From: Stutzerimonas stutzeri
Lineage (GTDB): Bacteria; Pseudomonadota; Gammaproteobacteria; Pseudomonadales; Pseudomonadaceae
Reading direction: 5' to 3'
Length of the DNA: 64,000 nt
Assembly (NCBI RefSeq): GCF_000219605.1
Contig: NC_015740.1
Location: 2,418,001 to 2,482,000 of the forward strand
Position 1 is the first letter of the stretch. Every line of letters starts with the position of its first letter. Below the pieces are notes generated by a model, which worked only from the letters and a program-made list of their open reading frames with translations, had not been told where the DNA came from and did not search any database. The position numbers and the translations under genes are program-made. Below, piece by piece: positions 58,580 through 64,000 of the stretch.

Positions 58580-60285
58580 GCGAGCTGCTGCCCCACCTGC
58601 TTCGCCCCTGGTGGCTGGCCATCGTGCCGCTGCTGGCCTGGCTGCTCTGGCGCCTCTGGCATAGACAACTGCAGGTCGGCCGGTGGCAGCGGCTGCTGCC
58701 GGAAGCCTTTCACGCGGCCTTGCTGACCCGCGGCCGGCTGCGCCACAGTCGCCTGCCCTGGCTGGTGCTGGGGCTCGCCTGGCTGCTGGCGGTCATCGCG
58801 CTGCTCGGCCCGAGTTGGCAGCGCTTCGAGCAGCCCAGCATCAAGCGCAGCGACCCACTAGTGGTCCTGCTGGAAGTCACGCCTTCGATGCTGGCGGCCG
58901 ACGTCGCCCCCACCCGCCTCGAGCAGGCCAAACGCAAGCTGCTGGACCTGCTGGAGCGGCGCCAGGACGTGCAGACCGCCGTAGTGGTATTCGCCGGCAG
59001 CGCACATACCCTGGTGCCGCTGTCCGACGATCTGGCGACCACCCGCAACCTGCTGGCGGCCGTACACCCGGCACTGATGCCCGAGCCCGGCCAACGTGCA
59101 GACCTGGCCGTTGCCAGGGGGCTCGAACTGTTGCGTCAGGCAGGCCTCGGCCGCGGACGCCTGCTGCTGATCGGCAGCAGTCTGGACCAGCACGAGCGCA
59201 GCGCCATTGCCACGCTGCTGCAAGGGCAAGGCGAGCGGCTGCTGATGCTTGGCGTGGGGACCGAACAGGGTGCCCCGATTGCCGGCGAGAACGGCAGCTT
59301 CCTCAAGGATACGAACGGCGCGATCCTGATTCCGCGGCTGGACAACGCCGGGCTGCAGCGCTTCGCAACCGAGCTCGGCGGGCGCTACCGTCAGGCACGT
59401 CTCGGCGATGAAGACCTCGCGGCGCTGGGGCTGCTGGACCAAGCCGGCACACTGCAGCGCGACGACGGAGTGACCCGCCTGGAGGCCTGGCTCGACCAGG
59501 GCTATTGGCTGCTGCTGCCCTTGCTCCTGCTGGCCGCGCTGGCTGGCCGTCGCGGCTGGCTGTTCTGTCTGCCATTGCTGCTGTTGCAGCCGCAACCGGC
59601 CAGCGCATTCGAGTTCGAAGATCTCTGGCTGCGCCGCGACCAGCAAGGCCAACGCCTGCTGGAGGCGGAACAACCGGCGAAGGCCGCCGAGCGCTTTGCC
59701 GACCGGCGCTGGCAGGCGATGGCGCTGTATGAGGCCGGTGACTACGCCGGTGCCGCCGAACGCTTCGCCGAAGGCAATACGGCCGCCGACCACTACAATC
59801 GCGGCAACGCCCTGGCACGCGACGAGGCTCTGGAGGCCGCCATCGAAGCCTATGAACAGGCGCTTGAGCTGCAGCCCGACCTGCAAGCGGCGCAGCGCAA
59901 CAAGGCATTGGTGGAGGAGCTGCTGCGCCGCCGTCAGGAGCAGGCCGAGCCAGAGCCTGAGCAGCAGGAACAGGAACAGACGGAGCCGGACGAGCCGCAG
60001 CCACAGTCGCAACCACCGGAGTCCGGCTCGGCCAGCAGTCCGTCGACGGAGGACGCACAGGGCGAGCCGGCCAGCGAAGCCAGTGGCGCCCCGCAGGCAT
60101 CCACAAGCGAAGCGACGGACGAAACCGGCGAATCGTCCGCTCAGGCACAGCACGAGGGCCTGCCCGATCTGGAACGGCAACAGGCCACCGAACAATGGCT
60201 GCGGCAGATTCCGGACGATCCCGGCGAGCTGTTGCGGCGAAAATTTCTCTACGAACAACGCAAGCGCCAGGGAACCAATCGATGA
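58576..60285 (+). CDS. batB: BatB-like VWA and TPR membrane protein
   Basis: A 569-residue fusion of a VWA domain (about 85-270) and a C-terminal TPR region (BatC-like; 'RWQAMALYEAGDYAGAAERF' and 'AIEAYEQALELQPDLQAAQR'), then a Gln/Glu/Pro-rich low-complexity stretch. The expected metal-site Asp is replaced: 'VVLLEVTPSML' has Glu where BatA has Asp, so the site is non-canonical. The frame extends upstream in batA but the ATG at 58576 overlaps its stop. Confidence 0.9.
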   Translation: MSELLPHLLRPWWLAIVPLLAWLLWRLWHRQLQVGRWQRLLPEAFHAALLTRGRLRHSRLPWLVLGLAWLLAVIALLGPSWQRFEQPSIKRSDPLVVLLEVTPSMLAADVAPTRLEQAKRKLLDLLERRQDVQTAVVVFAGSAHTLVPLSDDLATTRNLLAAVHPALMPEPGQRADLAVARGLELLRQAGLGRGRLLLIGSSLDQHERSAIATLLQGQGERLLMLGVGTEQGAPIAGENGSFLKDTNGAILIPRLDNAGLQRFATELGGRYRQARLGDEDLAALGLLDQAGTLQRDDGVTRLEAWLDQGYWLLLPLLLLAALAGRRGWLFCLPLLLLQPQPASAFEFEDLWLRRDQQGQRLLEAEQPAKAAERFADRRWQAMALYEAGDYAGAAERFAEGNTAADHYNRGNALARDEALEAAIEAYEQALELQPDLQAAQRNKALVEELLRRRQEQAEPEPEQQEQEQTEPDEPQPQSQPPESGSASSPSTEDAQGEPASEASGAPQASTSEATDETGESSAQAQHEGLPDLERQQATEQWLRQIPDDPGELLRRKFLYEQRKRQGTNR

Positions 60286-61910
60286 AGCGCCTGATGGCTT
60301 TTCTCCTGCTCTGCATCCTGGCCGGACAGGCGACCGCCGCCGGCCTGTTCGCCCGTGTGGATCGCACCCAGCTGAGCATCGACGAAACCCTCGAACTCAG
60401 CCTGGAAAGCCAGGGCGGCGCCGTCTTCGGCAAACCCGATCTGGAGCCGCTGGAGGAACTGTTCGAGGTCTTCGACACCCGCCAGGTCAACCAGCTGTCC
60501 AGCAGCAACGGCGAAGCCCGGGCGATCACCCGCTGGCTGATCACCCTGCGCCCACGCCAGACCGGCTACGTCGTCATTCCGCCGCTGCAGCTGGGCGACT
60601 GGCGCAGCGAGCCGATTACCCTGCTGGTCCAGGAGTCGCTCAAAAGCAGCGAAGGCGATCAGCTGGCGCCCATCTTCATCGACTCCAGCGTCGATCAGGA
60701 AAGCGTCTACGTGCAGGCCCAGGTGATTCTCACGCTGCGCATCTACCATTCGGTCTCGCTGTACGACGACAGCACGCTTTCTCCGCTGCAGATGCCCGAA
60801 GCGCTTGTGGAGCGCCTCGGCGAGCCGCGCACCTACGAGAAGACCATCAACGGCATCCGCCACGGCGTCATAGAGGTGCGCTATGCGCTGTTCCCGCAGA
60901 AATCCGGTGAACTGACCATCCCCGCTCAGCTGTTCAGCGCCACCACCGTCACCAACGGCAGCAACTCGGTATTCGGCTCGCGCGGCGGCCGGTCCACCCA
61001 GGTCCGCTCGCCGAGCATCCCGCTGACGGTCAAGGCCAAACCGGCCGACTATCCAGCCGGCGCGCCCTGGCTGCCGGCGCGCAGCCTGACGCTGGTCGAA
61101 GCCTGGAGCCCGGAGCCGCAGCAGGCCCAGGCCGGCGAATCGCTCACCCGCAGCCTGCTGCTCAAGGCCGAGGGGCTGACTAGCACGCAGCTGCCGGCGA
61201 TCGGCTCCACACCGAGCGCCGAACTGCGCCGTTACCCCGACCAGCCCAGCCTGGCCAACGAGGTCAGCTCAGCCGGCCTGGTCGGCAGTCGCGAACAGCG
61301 CGAAGCCTTGATCCCCACCCGCAGCGGGCCATTGCAGCTGCCTGCTCTCGAAGTCGTCTGGTGGAACACGGTCGAAGATCGCCTGGAGCGCACCACGCTT
61401 GAGGCGCGAACGCTGGATGTCGCGGACAATCCGAATCTCGCCCCGCCAGCGGCCGAACCACCGGTGCTGTCTGCAGTACCCGCCGAACAGGCCGTGCTCT
61501 GGCCGTGGCAGCTGAGCACAGCGCTGCTGGCACTCAGCACGCTGATCGGCTTCGGTCTGTGGCTGCATGCGCGGCGCCAGCCTGCGGTGCAGCGCGCACT
61601 GCAACCCGGCCCTACTCCGCGCAGCCTGCTCGACGATCTGCGCCGCGCCTGCCAGGCCAACGATACACAGGCCACCCGCCAGGCACTGGACGCCTGGGCG
61701 CGGCAGCAACCGGAAACACTGGCGGACATGGCCGCGCGTTTCGTGCCGCTTTCCGACGCCCTGGACGGCCTGAATGGCGCGCTGTATAGCGAAGCCGGCC
61801 AACGCTGGCAGGGCGATGCGCTGTGGCAGGCGATCCAGGCGCTGCCACCGGCCAGCAGCCCGGATCTCGACCAGGAACAGGGTGCATTGCCGCCGCTCTA
61901 TCCACGCTGA
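60282..61910 (+). CDS. batD: BatD-like protein
   Basis: A 542-residue exported protein: signal peptide (LMAFLLLCILAGQATAAG), 'FARVDRTQLSIDETLELSLE' start of the BatD family, immunoglobulin-like repeats, then a transmembrane helix near residue 435 (LSTALLALSTLIGFGLWLHA) and a cytoplasmic tail. It completes the moxR-bat operon; the ATG overlaps the batB stop. Confidence 0.93.
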   Translation: MKRLMAFLLLCILAGQATAAGLFARVDRTQLSIDETLELSLESQGGAVFGKPDLEPLEELFEVFDTRQVNQLSSSNGEARAITRWLITLRPRQTGYVVIPPLQLGDWRSEPITLLVQESLKSSEGDQLAPIFIDSSVDQESVYVQAQVILTLRIYHSVSLYDDSTLSPLQMPEALVERLGEPRTYEKTINGIRHGVIEVRYALFPQKSGELTIPAQLFSATTVTNGSNSVFGSRGGRSTQVRSPSIPLTVKAKPADYPAGAPWLPARSLTLVEAWSPEPQQAQAGESLTRSLLLKAEGLTSTQLPAIGSTPSAELRRYPDQPSLANEVSSAGLVGSREQREALIPTRSGPLQLPALEVVWWNTVEDRLERTTLEARTLDVADNPNLAPPAAEPPVLSAVPAEQAVLWPWQLSTALLALSTLIGFGLWLHARRQPAVQRALQPGPTPRSLLDDLRRACQANDTQATRQALDAWARQQPETLADMAARFVPLSDALDGLNGALYSEAGQRWQGDALWQAIQALPPASSPDLDQEQGALPPLYPR

Positions 61911-62046
61911 TGGCCGTCTTTGGGCGGCACTGGCGAACCCCAGTGACCGCTCGCGGCATGCACCATTTTCTCGCTGGCATATGGCTTGCTTCAGGGTTGG
62001 CATAACCAATCTTGCGCACCGCGCCACCGGAAAAAGGCCATCAAGC

Positions 62047-63264
62047 ATGACCGACCCTCTCTCGCCGCCCCGACACGATGCACTCACCTGGGTCGCCGGC
62101 AGCGATGCACCGGAAAAGAGCTCGATCAACCTCGGCTTTCTGCCGCTCACCGATGCCGCCTCGCTGATCGTCGCCGCCACCCAGGGTTTCGCCCAGCCGT
62201 TCGGACTGACGCTCAACCTGCAGCGGCAGAACTCCTGGTCGGCCCTGCGCGACAAGCTGATCGGCGGCGAGCTGGACGCGGCCCACGGGCTGTACGGCCT
62301 GATCTATGCGGTGCATCTGGGCATCGGCGGCAGCCCGGCAGTGGACATGGCCGTGCTCATGGGCCTGGCGCAGAACGGCCAGAGCATCAACCTGTCCGCC
62401 CCGTTGAAGGCGGCAGGCGTGACCGATGCCGAGGCACTGCGCGCCAGCGTGCGCCATAGCGGTGCACGCCTGACCCTGGCACATACCTTCCCCACCGGCA
62501 CCCACGCGCTCTGGCTCTATTACTGGCTCGCCGCCCATGGCATCGATCCGCTGCGGGACGTGAAGACGCTCGTGCTGCCGCCTTCGCAGATGGTGGCGCA
62601 CCTGCGCGCCGGTCGCATCGATGGCTTCTGCGCCGGCGAACCCTGGGGAGCACAGGCCATTACCGAAGGCGTCGGCTTCACCCTGGCGACCAGCCAGTCG
62701 ATCTGGCCTGACCACCCGGAAAAGGTGCTCGGCTGCACCCACGCGTTCGTCGAGGAATACCCCAACACCGCCCGAGCACTGGTCATGGCCGTGCTGGAGG
62801 CGAGCCGCTTCATCGACCAGAGCCAGGAGAATCGCCGCAGCACCGCACAGCTGATCGCCGGGCGTGACTACGTCGATGCACCGCTGGCGGCCATCGAGTC
62901 ACGCTTTCTCGGCCTCTACCAGGATGGTCTCGGCAATGCCTGGCAGGACGAGCATCCGCTGCGCTTCTTCGGTGAGGGGGCGGCGAACCTGCCCTATCTC
63001 TCCGACGGCCTCTGGTTCATGACCCAGCTGCGCCGCTGGGGCCTGCTGCGCGAAGACCCGGACTACCTGCAGGTGGCCAACCAGGTGCAGCAGATCGAAC
63101 TGTATCGCCAGGCCGCCGGCGCGCTGGGCATCGCCCTGCCTGACACAGCCATGCGCAGCGCCACGCTGATGGATGGCAAACACTGGGACGGCAGCGACCC
63201 GGCCACCTATGCCCGCAGTTTCGCGCTGCATTCCATGGCGAGCCCTGCCATGGCTGCGCTTTGA
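62047..63264 (+). CDS. nasS: Nitrate/nitrite sensor NasS (NrtA-like, cytoplasmic)
   Basis: A 405-residue NrtA/periplasmic-binding-protein-like polypeptide without a signal peptide, which is the hallmark of NasS: 'INLGFLPLTDAASLIVAATQ', 'NSWSALRDKLIGGELDAAHG', 'GRIDGFCAGEPWGAQAITEG'. In nitrate assimilation NasS holds the antiterminator NasT inactive until nitrate or nitrite binds. It is followed 13 bp later by nasT, as expected. Confidence 0.93.
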   Translation: MTDPLSPPRHDALTWVAGSDAPEKSSINLGFLPLTDAASLIVAATQGFAQPFGLTLNLQRQNSWSALRDKLIGGELDAAHGLYGLIYAVHLGIGGSPAVDMAVLMGLAQNGQSINLSAPLKAAGVTDAEALRASVRHSGARLTLAHTFPTGTHALWLYYWLAAHGIDPLRDVKTLVLPPSQMVAHLRAGRIDGFCAGEPWGAQAITEGVGFTLATSQSIWPDHPEKVLGCTHAFVEEYPNTARALVMAVLEASRFIDQSQENRRSTAQLIAGRDYVDAPLAAIESRFLGLYQDGLGNAWQDEHPLRFFGEGAANLPYLSDGLWFMTQLRRWGLLREDPDYLQVANQVQQIELYRQAAGALGIALPDTAMRSATLMDGKHWDGSDPATYARSFALHSMASPAMAAL

Positions 63265-63277
63265 GAAGGACTCCGGC

Positions 63278-63856
63278 ATGCTGCGTATCCTCCTGATCGA
63301 CGACACCCCGCGGAAGATCGGCCGCCTGAAGAGTGCGCTGATCGAAGCCGGCTTCGAGGTCATCGACGAATCCGGCCTGACCATCGACCTGCCCGAGCGG
63401 GTCGAGGCGATCCGTCCCGACGTGGTGCTGATCGACACCGACTCACCCGGCCGCGATGTGCTCGAGCAGGTGGTGCTGGTCAGCCGCGATCAGCCACGCC
63501 CCATCGTCATGTTCACCGATGACAGCGACCCGGACGCCATGCGTCAGGCCATTCGCGCCGGGGTCAGTGCCTATATCGTCGAAGGCATCCAGGCCCAGCG
63601 CCTCAAGCCGATCCTCGACGTGGCAATGGCCCGCTTCGAAAGCGACCAGGCAATACGTGCGCAACTGCAGGCCCGGGAGCAGCAGCTGGCCGAACGCAAG
63701 CGCATCGAGCTGGCCAAGGGCATGCTGATGAAGATGCGAAACTGCAAGGAAGAAGAGGCCTACACCCTGATGCGCCGCCAGGCGATGAGCCGGCAGCAGA
63801 AGCTGATCCAGGTCGCCGAGCAGATCATCGCGATGAACGAGTTGCTCGGCGAATGA
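63278..63856 (+). CDS. nasT: ANTAR-domain response regulator NasT
   Basis: A 192-residue protein: receiver-like domain ('LRILLIDDTPRKIGRLKSAL', with Asp in 'VVLIDTDSPGRD') and a C-terminal ANTAR RNA-binding domain ('RIELAKGMLMKMRNCKEEEA', 'LMRRQAMSRQQKLIQVAEQI'). NasT binds tandem hairpins in nitrate-assimilation leader RNA and prevents termination. The ATG at 63278 lies 13 bp after nasS. The remaining 144 bases show no further gene start. Confidence 0.95.
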   Translation: MLRILLIDDTPRKIGRLKSALIEAGFEVIDESGLTIDLPERVEAIRPDVVLIDTDSPGRDVLEQVVLVSRDQPRPIVMFTDDSDPDAMRQAIRAGVSAYIVEGIQAQRLKPILDVAMARFESDQAIRAQLQAREQQLAERKRIELAKGMLMKMRNCKEEEAYTLMRRQAMSRQQKLIQVAEQIIAMNELLGE

Positions 63857-64000
63857 CCGCGCCCGGTCACGGTGCGCCAGGCAAGCTACTGCACCAGCGG
63901 CGGGCAGGCGCTACAGCGAATCATCGTGCGCCACCGCTGCCGAGAAACGCCGCTGCGCCCCGACCTAGTGGCATCGCACTGGCCGGCGAGCGTCAAGCGC

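Noticed and set aside
58858..60544. Long minus-strand frames opposite batB and batD
   Set aside because: Codon-bias artefacts; the plus-strand proteins have signal peptides, VWA motifs and coupled starts.
63857..64000. Tandem-hairpin leader for NasT downstream of nasT
   Set aside because: I looked for two hairpins with the expected hexaloops and did not find a convincing pair in the 144 bases available.

Overview
The window is a bacterial chromosome segment from a Pseudomonas-type gammaproteobacterium. Gene order and protein sequences suggest the Pseudomonas/Stutzerimonas group, but this is inferred from recognised gene blocks and not from a database search. It has two parts: an accessory (genomic island) part from base 1 to about 23,264, and conserved chromosomal backbone from 23,265 to the end.

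Accessory part. Bases 1-3,400 are AT-rich and carry a replication-type cassette on the minus strand: an AlpA-type regulator, a YfjI/DUF3987 protein and an inovirus Gp2/YagK-YfjJ-type putative HUH protein. From 3,631 to 8,561 a mostly plus-strand cassette follows: a glycine-zipper protein with split zinc-ribbon cysteines, a DUF932 protein, a YqaJ-type exonuclease, a Cys-rich protein resembling Gp3-like recombination directionality factors, a RadC/JAB protein and a 55-residue membrane peptide. A VapBC toxin-antitoxin pair lies inside it on the minus strand. From 19,057 down to 8,813 there is a four-gene minus-strand operon: a WYL regulator, an SNF2-type helicase with a C-terminal DUF3883 nuclease-like domain, a DUF1156 adenine methyltransferase and a DUF499 AAA ATPase. 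I read it as an anti-phage or DNA-modification defence operon. Its promoter overlaps a near-perfect 23-bp palindrome, and its methyltransferase gene is a compositional mosaic. From 19,220 to 22,818 a second Gp2-like gene is split by a complete IS21-family element (19,588-22,207). The island ends at the 3' end of a tRNA-Pro(GGG) gene, the usual kind of integration site. No integrase is visible, so the other edge lies outside the window.

Backbone part. From 23,426 to 30,767 runs the classical block merR-ihfA-pheT-pheS-rplT-rpmI-infC-thrS (minus strand), then tRNA-Val(GAC). From 31,239 to 36,397 are a PauB/PuuB-type oxidase, a secreted C39-like peptidase pair, an I78 inhibitor, a membrane acyltransferase, mobA and a small lipoprotein, followed by tRNA-Pro(CGG). 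From 36,698 to 49,968 are a glutaredoxin-like protein, an OprD porin, a DUF883/YqjE-type membrane operon, dgt, a FUSC protein, yggL, dacB, rlmKL, rmf, pyrD and two small conserved genes. From 50,093 come the large NAD-glutamate dehydrogenase gdhB, a translationally coupled moxR-DUF58-DUF4381-batA-batB-batD operon, and nasS-nasT, the nitrate-sensing antitermination pair.

Genes that work together: translation factors and phenylalanyl/threonyl-tRNA synthetases in one block; BatA/BatB/BatD with the MoxR chaperone; NasS sequestering NasT; VapB neutralising VapC; and the defence operon, where the methyltransferase probably marks self DNA while the ATPase and helicase-nuclease act on unmarked DNA.
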